The notes under the pieces are model-generated. The model saw only the letters and a list, made by a program, of their open reading frames with translations. It was not told the origin of the DNA and did not search any database. Shown here in pieces: positions 16,674 to 24,288 of a stretch of 34,230 nucleotides of DNA. Position numbers and translations under genes: made by a program. Each line of letters starts with the position of its first letter. Positions within the stretch are counted from its first letter, which is position 1. Source of the stretch: Alphaproteobacteria bacterium (lineage in GTDB: Bacteria; Pseudomonadota; Alphaproteobacteria; UBA828); NCBI GenBank assembly GCA_022826665.1, contig JAJDUK010000012.1:1-34230 (forward strand), read 5' to 3'.

Positions 16674-17339
16674 ATGTCCGCCAGAACGACCGCGCTCACA
16701 GACGCGCTGCACGACTATCTGCTGGCTCACGGTGTGCGCGAAACGCCGGTCATGCGCCGCCTGCGCGAGGAAACCGCTCGCCACGAGATGGGGCGGATGC
16801 AGATCTCTCCCGAGCAGGGTGCGCTGATGGCATTGCTGGCGCAGTCGATCGGGGCCACGCGCGCGCTCGAGATCGGCGTGTTCACCGGTTACAGCGCGCT
16901 GGTCGTGGCGGACGCCATGGGCGCGGCCGGCCGGCTCACGGCGTTCGACATCAATGCAGACTACATTGAGACCGCGCGGCGCTATTGGGCCGAGGCAGGG
17001 CTTGCCGAGCGGATAGAGCTTCGCCTTGGCGATGCGCGAGAGAGCCTTGCGGCACTCCGCGCCGAGGGACTTGAGGGTGCTTACGATTTCGCCTTCATCG
17101 ACGCCGACAAGTCTGGCTACGACATCTACTATGAGCACTGCCTCGCCCTCGTGCGTCCCGGCGGCCTGATCCTGCTCGACAACACGTTCTACATGGGCCG
17201 GATCGCGGAGCCCGTTCGCTGGCAGGAGTCGGGTGCCGTCGTCGATGCCCTGAACAAGAAGATCAAGGACGACGAGCGGGTGTCGATGGTGATGTTGCCC
17301 ATCGGCGACGGCCTGACGATCTGCCGGAAGCGGGGATAA
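16674..17339 (+). CDS. SAM-dependent O-methyltransferase (COMT/CCoAOMT type)
   Basis: A 221-residue class I methyltransferase of the caffeoyl-CoA/catechol O-methyltransferase type. The AdoMet-binding motif I is ALEIGVFTGYSAL (about 68-80), with the acidic ribose-binding residue in FDIN. The metal- and substrate-binding region shows FIDADKSGYDIYYE and later LLDNTFYMGRI, which supplies the Asp/Asp-Asn metal ligands of this family. AGGAGAG lies 5 nt before the ATG at 16674; an earlier in-frame start at 16647 has no such site. It sits in the middle of the amidohydrolase run with 68-nt gaps on either side. The acceptor is unknown, probably a catechol-like hydroxyl. Confidence 0.88.
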   Translation: MSARTTALTDALHDYLLAHGVRETPVMRRLREETARHEMGRMQISPEQGALMALLAQSIGATRALEIGVFTGYSALVVADAMGAAGRLTAFDINADYIETARRYWAEAGLAERIELRLGDARESLAALRAEGLEGAYDFAFIDADKSGYDIYYEHCLALVRPGGLILLDNTFYMGRIAEPVRWQESGAVVDALNKKIKDDERVSMVMLPIGDGLTICRKRG

Positions 17340-17407
17340 GACCGCACATGGGGTCCACTTTGCCCACGGCGGTGCCTGTTCTACGGTGCGCGGCGGGAGG
17401 GGGGGCC

Positions 17408-18670
17408 ATGGAAGCGAAGGCGGAGGCGCTGGCGGCGGCAGCGGCGGTAGACGAGGCGAGGCTCTGGTCACGCCAGATGGCGATGGCGGAGATCGGGGCC
17501 ACCGCGAAGGGCGGGGTCAATCGCGCCGCACTCTCCGACGAAGACCGCCGTGCCCGCAGGCTGATGGTGGAATGGGCCGGCGATCTCGGTTTCGAGATCG
17601 CGACCGACGACATTGCGAACCTCTACATTCGGCGGCCCGGCAGGCAGGCGGACGCGGCGCCCGTGGTGACGGGGAGCCATCTGGACAGCCAGCCGCGCGG
17701 CGGCAAGTTCGACGGCTCCTATGGCGTGATCGGCGGCTTCGAGGCGCTGGAGGCCATCACGCAAGCCGGGATCGAGACCGCGCGGCCCATCGATCTGGTC
17801 GCCTGGACCAACGAGGAGGGCGGGCGTTTCCAACCGGGCGCCATGGGCTCGGCCGTCTTCTCCGGTGTGCTCAGGCTCGAAGACCAGCTCGGCCTCGTGG
17901 ACCTTCAGGGGGTGACGCTCGAAGACGCGCTCGCCGAGACGCTGGCCTCCACGCCGGGGCTGCCGCACCGCCCCTTCGGCCATCCCTTCTTGGCCTACGT
18001 CGAGGCCCATATCGAGCAGGGGCCGCGTCTCGAGAACGAGGGCCTGACCATCGGCGCCGTGACCGGAATTCAGGGCCTCTACTGGTTTACAGTGGAGGTG
18101 AGCGGCGCGGAGGCGCACGCCGGCACCACGCCGCTCAAGAACCGCAAGGACGCGCTCAAGGCGGCGGTCGCCATGGTCCACGCGCTTGAAGAGTTGATGG
18201 CCGACGAGAGCGACACGGTGCGCTTCACCGTCGGCCGCTTCGAATGCTACCCCGGCTCGCCCGCCACGGTGCCGAGCAGCGCACTCTTTACCATCGATTT
18301 CCGCCATCCCGACCCGGCGGTGATCGCGCGCATCAGGCCCAACATCGAACCCGTGTGCGAGGCCAACGCCCGAGGTTGTGCAGTCAGCGTCCGGCCCACC
18401 ATCGACAACGCGCCGCTGCAGTTCGATCCGGCATTGATCGACATGGTGGAGCGCTACGCCGAGACTCTTGGCCATCCGGTCATGCGCATGCCCTCCGGCG
18501 CGGGCCACGATGCGGGCCACATCAATCATCTTTGCCCCACCGGCATGATCTTCGTGCCTTGCGAGCGGGGCCTCAGCCACAACGAGGCTGAGAACGCGAC
18601 GCCGGCCGACCTTGCCGCCGGCGCCCAGACGTTGGCCGCCTGCCTCGTCGACCTCGCGAATCAGGAGTAG
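17408..18670 (+). CDS. M20-family Zn hydrolase, N-carbamoylase / allantoate amidohydrolase type
   Basis: A 420-residue metallohydrolase of the hydantoinase/carbamoylase branch of M20 (N-carbamoyl-L-amino-acid hydrolase, beta-ureidopropionase, allantoate amidohydrolase). Metal ligands and neighbours are visible: His91 and Asp102 in GSHLDSQPRGGKFDG, Glu136/Glu137 in TNEEGGRF, His201 in EAHIEQGP and His391 in GLSHNEAE. The lid domain starts near GIQGLYWFTVEVSGAEAHAG and supplies the dimer-contact residues. The start at 17408 has GGGAGGGG before it. Only 2 nt separate it from the Ntn hydrolase gene, indicating coupled expression. Likely role: release of an amino acid, ammonia and CO2 from a carbamoyl- or ureido-compound; the exact substrate cannot be told. 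Confidence 0.9.
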   Translation: MEAKAEALAAAAAVDEARLWSRQMAMAEIGATAKGGVNRAALSDEDRRARRLMVEWAGDLGFEIATDDIANLYIRRPGRQADAAPVVTGSHLDSQPRGGKFDGSYGVIGGFEALEAITQAGIETARPIDLVAWTNEEGGRFQPGAMGSAVFSGVLRLEDQLGLVDLQGVTLEDALAETLASTPGLPHRPFGHPFLAYVEAHIEQGPRLENEGLTIGAVTGIQGLYWFTVEVSGAEAHAGTTPLKNRKDALKAAVAMVHALEELMADESDTVRFTVGRFECYPGSPATVPSSALFTIDFRHPDPAVIARIRPNIEPVCEANARGCAVSVRPTIDNAPLQFDPALIDMVERYAETLGHPVMRMPSGAGHDAGHINHLCPTGMIFVPCERGLSHNEAENATPADLAAGAQTLAACLVDLANQE

Positions 18671-18672
18671 CC

Positions 18673-20436
18673 ATGAGCGAACGCAGAAGCGAGTACGCGC
18701 TGTTCGATCCGGAGGCGATCGACGCGCTCAGGCCGGTGATCCGCGGCCACAAGCACGCGATCGTCGCCGGGCACTATCTTGCCGCAGAAGCGGGCTTCGC
18801 GATCCTGGAGGCTGGCGGCAACGCCATCGATGCGGGTGTCGCCGCGGGCATCGCCCTCGGCGTGGTGCATAGCGATCTTGTTAACGCCGCGGGCGTCGCG
18901 CCGATCATCCTCTACAGCGCGAAGACCGGGCAGGTGGAGACCATCAGCGGCCTCGGCACCTGGCCGGCGGCGGTCACCCCCGATCTCTTCATGCGCGAGC
19001 ACGACGGGCACATCCCGGTGGGCCCGCTGCGCACGGTGGTGCCGAGCGCGCCGGACGCCTGGATCACCGCGCTCGAACGCCACGGCACCATGACCTTCGG
19101 CGAGGTGGCAGAGGCCTCGATCAGGCTCGCGCGCGACGGCTTCGTGATGTACCCGCTGATGGCGAGCGTCATCGGCAAGAAGGTCGAGGCCTACAGCCGC
19201 TGGCCGTCGAACGCTGAAATCTACCTGCCTGGAGGCCGCCCGCCTGCCGTGGGCGATCTCTTCGTGCAGGCCGACCTCGGGCGCTCGCTCCAGTACATGG
19301 CTGACGAGGAGCGCGCCGCCGCCGGCGACCGCGCCAAGGGCCTCGACGCCGCCCGCGCGGCCTTCTACCGGGGCGATATCGCCCAGGCCATCGTGAACTA
19401 CCACCGGGAGAACGGCGGCCTGCTCACGGCGGACGACCTCGCCTCCTTCCGGGTGGGGGTGGAACCGCCCGAGCGGGTCACCATCGAGGGCATCGACGTC
19501 TATGCCTGCGGCCCCTGGTGCCAGGGACCGACTCTGCTCCAGGCGCTCCGCCTGCTCGACACGAAGGCGCTGGCCGCGCACGGCCACAACAGCCCGGAAA
19601 CGCTGCACATGATGGCGGAGGCGCTGAAACTGGCCTTCGCCGACCGCGAGCGCTGGATCGGCGACCCACGCTTCGTCGACGTGCCGACCGCGGCGCTGCT
19701 CTCCGATGACTACAGTGCCCAGCGCCGCGCCCTCATCCGGCCCGGCGAAGCGTGGCCCGAGATGCCTCCGGCGGGTGATCCCCTTGGCGTTGCGGTGGAC
19801 GCGGGCCGGGCGTCGGTGGGCGCCGCCGCGGCGGGGCCGGTCGAGGCCGCGCACGATACCTCCTACGTCTGCACCATCGACAGCGAAGGCAACGTGTTCT
19901 CGGCGACGCCGAGCGATATCTCTTTCGATTCACCGGTGATACCGGGCACCGGACTTTGTGTCTCCTCGCGCGGCGCGCAGTCCTGGGCCGATCCCGTGCA
20001 CACCTCGAGCGTGGCACCCGGCAAGCGGCCGCGGCTCACCCCCAACCCCGCGCTCGCCATGGGTGACGACGGCTTCGCCATGCCCTTCGGCACGCCGGGC
20101 GGCGACGTTCAGATCCAGGCGATGCTGCAGACCTTCGTGAACATCGTGGTCTACGGCATGAACCCGCAGGCCGCGGTGGAAGCGCCGCGCCTTGCGACGA
20201 TGAGCTTCCCCAATTCCTTCGAGCCGCACGAGTACCATCCGGGCAAGCTCATGCTGGAGGCGCGCATCTCCGAGGAGGCCGGCAACACCCTCGCCGCGTG
20301 GGGCCACGGGGTCGAGTGGTGGCCGGAGTGGGCCTGGCCGGCCGGCGCCATGTGCGTGCTGGTCAAGGACGGCGACACGGGCACGCTCTCGGGCGGGGCG
20401 GACCCGCGGCGGCCGGCTTACGGGCTCGCCTGGTAG
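18673..20436 (+). CDS. Gamma-glutamyltransferase-like Ntn hydrolase
   Basis: A 587-residue member of the gamma-glutamyltranspeptidase family, which self-cleaves into two subunits. The large subunit shows AEAGFAILEAGGNAIDAGVA and the block ETLHMMAEALKLAFADR. The processing site is Asp395/Thr396 in AHDTSYVCTIDSEGN; Thr396 would be the new N-terminal nucleophile. The usual DTTH is here DTSY. The small subunit keeps LTPNPALAM and FGTPGGDVQIQAM. No signal peptide is visible, so unlike many GGTs it should be cytoplasmic. In context with carbamoylase, amidase and amidohydrolase genes it is more likely an acylase for a pathway intermediate than a glutathione enzyme. Confidence 0.9.
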   Translation: MSERRSEYALFDPEAIDALRPVIRGHKHAIVAGHYLAAEAGFAILEAGGNAIDAGVAAGIALGVVHSDLVNAAGVAPIILYSAKTGQVETISGLGTWPAAVTPDLFMREHDGHIPVGPLRTVVPSAPDAWITALERHGTMTFGEVAEASIRLARDGFVMYPLMASVIGKKVEAYSRWPSNAEIYLPGGRPPAVGDLFVQADLGRSLQYMADEERAAAGDRAKGLDAARAAFYRGDIAQAIVNYHRENGGLLTADDLASFRVGVEPPERVTIEGIDVYACGPWCQGPTLLQALRLLDTKALAAHGHNSPETLHMMAEALKLAFADRERWIGDPRFVDVPTAALLSDDYSAQRRALIRPGEAWPEMPPAGDPLGVAVDAGRASVGAAAAGPVEAAHDTSYVCTIDSEGNVFSATPSDISFDSPVIPGTGLCVSSRGAQSWADPVHTSSVAPGKRPRLTPNPALAMGDDGFAMPFGTPGGDVQIQAMLQTFVNIVVYGMNPQAAVEAPRLATMSFPNSFEPHEYHPGKLMLEARISEEAGNTLAAWGHGVEWWPEWAWPAGAMCVLVKDGDTGTLSGGADPRRPAYGLAW

Positions 20437-20463
20437 GCAGCGAGTTGGGCTGGGGGCAGCACC

Positions 20464-21693
20464 GTGACCATCGTCTTTGAAGGCTGCCGGGTTTTCGACG
20501 GGGTCTCGGCCGAGCCGCGCGAGAATGCGACCGTGGTGGTCGAGGACGGCCGGATCAAGGAGGTCGCCGACGGCGCGGTGCGGGTGTCGGCCGATGCGGA
20601 GCGCGTGGCCTGCGGCGGCCGCACGCTGATGCCGGGGCTGATCGACGCGCACTTCCACGCCCTCCTGGTCGACCTCAACATCGCTTCGATCGACGACATG
20701 CCGGCCTCGCTGCTCTACCAGCACGCGCGGCACAATCTCGAAGGCGCGCTCAGGCGGGGGTTCACCACTGTGCGCGACGCGGGCGGCGCCGATCTCGGCC
20801 TCGCGCTCGCGGTCGAGCGCGGCCTGATCGCGGGGCCCCGCGTGCTGTTCGCGGGCCGCGGGCTGAGCCAGACCGGCGGACACGGCGACATGCGCAACCA
20901 GACCCGCTTCGAGCCCTGCGGCTGCGCCGGTTACCACGGACCGCTGACCCAGGTGGCGGACGGGGTCGACGCCGTGCGCCAAGTGGTGCGGGAGGAGCTT
21001 CGCAAGGGTGCCCACCAGATCAAGATGATGGTCTCGGGCGGCGTGCTCTCGCCAACCGACCCCATCTGGATGGACCAGTACTCCGACGAGGAAATCCGTG
21101 TCGGCGTGGAGGAAGCCGCGACCCGGCGCACCTACGTGATGGCGCACGCGCACACGGCGAGCGCGGTTCGCCGTTGCGCCGAGCTCGGCGTGCGCTCGAT
21201 CGAGCACGGCACCTTGATCGACGCCGAAGTGGCGGAGGCTGCGGCGGCGGCCGGCGCATTCGTGGTGCCGACGCTGGTGACGCTCTTCGCGATGATCGAG
21301 TCCGGCGACCAATTCGGGCTGCCCAAGATATTTGCCGAGAAACTCCAGGGCCTCGGCGAGGACGGGCTGCGCTCCCTCGACATCTGCCGCACCGCCGGTG
21401 TGCCGATGGGCTTTGGAACCGACCTGGTCGGGCCGCTGCACCACCGGCAGAGCCAGGAGTTCCTGATCCGGGGACAAGTGCTGGCGCCAGTGGAGGTCCT
21501 GCGCTCCGCGACCTCGATCAACGCCGCGCTGATCCAGCGATCGGGCGAGCTCGGCACCATCGCGCCGGGGGCGGTGGCGGACATTCTGGTAGTGGACGGC
21601 GACCCTTTGGGCGACCTCGGGCTCTTGCAGGAGCAGGGTCGCCACATCCCGGTCATCATGAAGGACGGCCGCTTCCATAAGAACGAGCTTTGA
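20464..21693 (+). CDS. Metal-dependent amidohydrolase (imidazolonepropionase/prolidase-like)
   Basis: A 409-residue TIM-barrel amidohydrolase. The metal centre is complete: His63-Phe-His65 (DAHFHALL), Lys187 (candidate carboxylated lysine, HQIKMMVSGG), His228 and His230 (AHAHT), His248 (EHGTLID) and Asp320 (GFGTDLVG). The small beta-sandwich domain is formed by both ends (FEGCRVFDGV at the start, GAVADILVVDGDPLGD near the end). Related enzymes hydrolyse dipeptides, acyl-amino acids or cyclic ureides. The GTG start at 20464 follows a GGGGGC stretch, 27 nt after the Ntn hydrolase. It is the last gene of the run and is followed by a hairpin. Confidence 0.9.
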   Translation: MTIVFEGCRVFDGVSAEPRENATVVVEDGRIKEVADGAVRVSADAERVACGGRTLMPGLIDAHFHALLVDLNIASIDDMPASLLYQHARHNLEGALRRGFTTVRDAGGADLGLALAVERGLIAGPRVLFAGRGLSQTGGHGDMRNQTRFEPCGCAGYHGPLTQVADGVDAVRQVVREELRKGAHQIKMMVSGGVLSPTDPIWMDQYSDEEIRVGVEEAATRRTYVMAHAHTASAVRRCAELGVRSIEHGTLIDAEVAEAAAAAGAFVVPTLVTLFAMIESGDQFGLPKIFAEKLQGLGEDGLRSLDICRTAGVPMGFGTDLVGPLHHRQSQEFLIRGQVLAPVEVLRSATSINAALIQRSGELGTIAPGAVADILVVDGDPLGDLGLLQEQGRHIPVIMKDGRFHKNEL

Positions 21694-21760
21694 CGACGCG
21701 ATCCGCCTCTCTCAAGGCGTCCACCGGACCCTGATTGCAGCAGGTTCCGGTGATCCCCCA

Positions 21761-21782
21761 CCCCGTCCGTTCAATGACGGGG
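21761..21782 (+). terminator. Hairpin terminator after amidohydrolase run
   Basis: CCCCGTC (21761-21767) pairs with GACGGGG (21776-21782) around an 8-nt loop, followed by cgtgttta. It lies 68 nt after the amidohydrolase stop and about 80 nt before the SOS promoter, and so would insulate the mutasome operon. The T-tract is short. Confidence 0.45.
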
Positions 21783-21862
21783 CGTGTTTATGGACACAGA
21801 CCATGGGGGCAATTTCCCACGCTTGATAACAACCGTCCCATCGGTGGGTCGGCCCCCGTGGC

Positions 21863-21895
21863 TTGACAAGTCTTGAATAAGAACAAATAGTGAAC
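21863..21895 (+). promoter_or_regulatory. SOS-controlled promoter with LexA box
   Basis: TTGACA (21863-21868) and AATAGT (21886-21891) are spaced by 17 bp. The -10 lies inside GAAC-N7-GAAC (21881-21895), which is exactly the direct-repeat LexA operator of alphaproteobacteria. LexA bound here would block RNA polymerase. Initiation would fall near 21898, two bases before the imuA ATG, so the mRNA may be leaderless. Confidence 0.88.
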
Positions 21896-21899
21896 AACC

Positions 21900-22766
21900 A
21901 TGAGCGCCTCTCGCCCCATATCCCCGATGCGAGTCGGGCCCTCGTGCAACGGCACTGTCGATCTGGCAGCGCTGCGGCGGCGCATCGCGGCGCTCGAACG
22001 CCGCCCGGCCGCGCTGGAGGGCGCCACTGTCGGAAGCCGGGCGGGACAGCCCTGGCCGCTCGGCATCGATGCCCTGGATGGTGCCTTGCCGGAAGGCGGC
22101 CTGGCTGCGGACGGCCTGCACGAGGCCGCGGGCGCGAGCGCGGCAGACGGGCCGGCGGCCGCCGCCTTTCTCGCCGCTCTGCTGGTGCGGCTCGCGCATG
22201 CCGACAGGCAGGGCGCGGTGCTGGTCTGCCAAAGCCGGAACGGCGCTGCCCGCTTCGGCCGCCTCCACGGGCCGGGCTGGCGCGATCTCGGCCTGGAGCC
22301 GGCGGACCTGCTGATTCTCCGCGCCCGCCGCGAGAAGGACGTGCCCTGGGCGATGGAGGAGGGCCTGCGCTCCCGCGCGCTCGCGGTGGTGCTGGCCGAG
22401 GCCGAGAGCATCGAATTCACCGCCAGCCGGCGCCTCGCACTCGCCGCGGCCGAGGGCGCGACGCCGGCGCTGCTGCTGCGCCATGACGGGCTCGGCCCGG
22501 CGAGCGCGGCGCTCACGCGCTGGCGGGTGGCGGCGCTGCCGGGCCGCGCCGATCCCTTCGACGAGGGCGCGCCCGGCCTGCCCCGCTGGCGCCTGGCGCT
22601 GGTGCGCGCGCGCGGCGGGCGGCCTGCGACCTGCGAGGTGGAGTGGAACCGTGAGACGGGTGATTTCCGTGTGGCTGCCGCGCTGGCCGATCGACCGGCT
22701 GCGCCGCGAGCGGGCGCGGGCGCGGTCGAGGCCCCGCGCCGGGCCCGCGCGGTCATCGGCGGCTGA
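21900..22766 (+). CDS. imuA: ImuA, SOS mutasome RecA-like accessory protein
   Basis: A 288-residue protein of the ImuA (RecA/SulA-like) family, needed with ImuB and DnaE2 for damage-induced mutagenesis. Seen: the N-terminal DLAALRRRIAALE helix, QPWPLGIDALDGALPEGGL resembling the start of the RecA-like core, LHEAAGASAADGPAAAAFLAALL, and later RWRLALVRARGGRPATCEVEWN. No intact Walker A motif is apparent, as in many ImuA proteins. The ATG at 21900 has no Shine-Dalgarno and follows the LexA box by 4 nt. An ATG at 21927 is also possible but has no better site. Its end overlaps imuB by 116 nt. Confidence 0.9.
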   Translation: MSASRPISPMRVGPSCNGTVDLAALRRRIAALERRPAALEGATVGSRAGQPWPLGIDALDGALPEGGLAADGLHEAAGASAADGPAAAAFLAALLVRLAHADRQGAVLVCQSRNGAARFGRLHGPGWRDLGLEPADLLILRARREKDVPWAMEEGLRSRALAVVLAEAESIEFTASRRLALAAAEGATPALLLRHDGLGPASAALTRWRVAALPGRADPFDEGAPGLPRWRLALVRARGGRPATCEVEWNRETGDFRVAAALADRPAAPRAGAGAVEAPRRARAVIGG

Positions 22767-24288
22767 GGCGGCAAAGCCGGTCCCTTTTGCGCTGGTGGCA
22801 CCGGGTCGGCGCGGGCCGGTGCTGTGGGCGGTCAACCGCGAGGCCGGCGCGAAGGGACTGAACTCTGGCATGCGGCTTGCCGACGCCCGCGCGCTGCTTG
22901 CCGGGCTCGTCACGGCGCGCGCCGATGCGGCGGCGGATCGGCAGGGGCTCGAACGGCTCGCGCTCTGGTGCAACCGCTTCACCCCCTGGTGCGCGGTGGA
23001 CGCCAGCGACGATGGCGATGGCGATAGCGGGGACGGTGGGCTGTTGCTCGACATCACGGGCTGCGCCCACCTCTTCGGCGGCGAGGCGGCGCTCATGGAT
23101 GAGATCGCGGCGCGGCTCTCAGGCCTCGGCGTCGAGAACCGCCTCGGCCTCGCCGATACCCCCGGCGCTGCCTGGGCATTGGCTCGCTTCGGCCCGGCGG
23201 CGAACGGTCGTCCGGAGTCACGCATCGCCGTGCACGGCGAGGCGCGCACAGCGATCGCGGGTCTCCCGGTCGAGGCGCTGCGGCTCGCGGCTGAGGACGC
23301 CCGCCTGCTGCGGCGCCTGGGCCTGACCACCATCGGTGTGGTGGACGGCCTGCCGCGCACGTCGCTCGCCCGCCGCTTTCCCAGCCGGGAGCGGGGCGGC
23401 GCGGTGCTGGCGCGCCTCGACCGGGCGCTGGGCCGGTTCGCCGAGCCGATCGTGCCCCTGACCCCGCCGCCCGCCTGCCTGGAGCGCCTGGCCCTGCCGG
23501 AGCCCTTGCTTGACCGGGCGGGGCTGGATGCCGTGCTGGCCCGGCTCATGCCGGGGCTCACCGCGTCCCTGGAGCGGGACGGGCTCGGCGCCCGCCGGCT
23601 CGCGCTCTGGTGCTACCGGGTGGACGGCGGCGTGGTGCGGCGCGCGGTGGCGACGGCGCGCGCGACGCGGGACGGCGATCATCTCACGCGCCTCTTCCGG
23701 GAGACGCTGGAGACCGTCGACCCCGGCTTCGGCATCGATTGCGCGGCGCTCCACGCCGAGCGCGTCGAGCCGCTCGCGCCGGCGCAGCTTTCGCTCGCCG
23801 GGGACCGGCGAAAGCAGGGCGGCGTGGACCTGCTGGTCGACCGCCTGCTGGCGAAGCTCGGCACCGGCGCCGTCTGCCGCCTGGAGCCGGTCGCCCGCCA
23901 CAGGCCGGAGGCGGCCGAGCGGGCGGTGGCGCCCGGCCATGATCCGGTGCCCAGGCTCGAAATGCCCGAAGCGCCCGAAAAGCCACCGCGGCCCTTCCGC
24001 CTGTTCGACCGGCCCGAGCCGATCGACGTGATGGCCGAGGTGCCGGACGGCCCGCCGCTGCTCTTCACCTGGCGCCGCGTGCGCCGCCGCGTCGCCCGCG
24101 CTGCCGGGCCCGAGCGCATCGAGCCGGAATGGTGGGCCGGCGCCGGCGGGCGGGACGAGACGGTGCGCGACTACTACCGCATCGAGGACGCGGACGGCCG
24201 GCGCTACTGGCTTTACCGCGCCGGCCTCTACGGCAGTGGCGAGGCCGAGGGATCGCCGCGCTGGTACGTCCACGGGCTCTATGGATAA
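22651..24288 (+). CDS. imuB: ImuB, catalytically inactive Y-family polymerase homologue
   Basis: A 545-residue Y-family-like protein that acts as the mutasome hub, linking DnaE2 to the beta clamp and ImuA. It starts VISVWLPRWPIDRLRRER, then FALVAPGRRGPVLWAVNREAGAKGL and GMRLADARALL. LLLDITGCAHLFGGEAAL stands where active Y-family polymerases have their catalytic acidic motif, and the acidic pair is absent, as is usual in ImuB. The C-terminal part holds RLFDRPEPIDVMAEVPDGPP and WYVHGLYG. The GTG at 22651 is chosen from homology of the N-terminus and the purine-rich GAGGTGGAG upstream; it lies inside imuA. A longer frame upstream is just imuA read in another frame. Confidence 0.93.
   Translation: MRRVISVWLPRWPIDRLRRERARARSRPRAGPARSSAAEAAKPVPFALVAPGRRGPVLWAVNREAGAKGLNSGMRLADARALLAGLVTARADAAADRQGLERLALWCNRFTPWCAVDASDDGDGDSGDGGLLLDITGCAHLFGGEAALMDEIAARLSGLGVENRLGLADTPGAAWALARFGPAANGRPESRIAVHGEARTAIAGLPVEALRLAAEDARLLRRLGLTTIGVVDGLPRTSLARRFPSRERGGAVLARLDRALGRFAEPIVPLTPPPACLERLALPEPLLDRAGLDAVLARLMPGLTASLERDGLGARRLALWCYRVDGGVVRRAVATARATRDGDHLTRLFRETLETVDPGFGIDCAALHAERVEPLAPAQLSLAGDRRKQGGVDLLVDRLLAKLGTGAVCRLEPVARHRPEAAERAVAPGHDPVPRLEMPEAPEKPPRPFRLFDRPEPIDVMAEVPDGPPLLFTWRRVRRRVARAAGPERIEPEWWAGAGGRDETVRDYYRIEDADGRRYWLYRAGLYGSGEAEGSPRWYVHGLYG

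Noticed and set aside
19930-21678. A 582-codon minus-strand frame opposite the Ntn hydrolase and amidohydrolase genes
   Set aside because: It spans two well-identified plus-strand genes with complete catalytic residues, and its composition (His, Arg, Asp-rich) is typical of antisense GC-rich shadows.
21771-23561. A 596-codon minus-strand frame opposite imuA and imuB
   Set aside because: It covers the SOS promoter and two recognised genes, and the product is low-complexity Arg/Ala/Ser.
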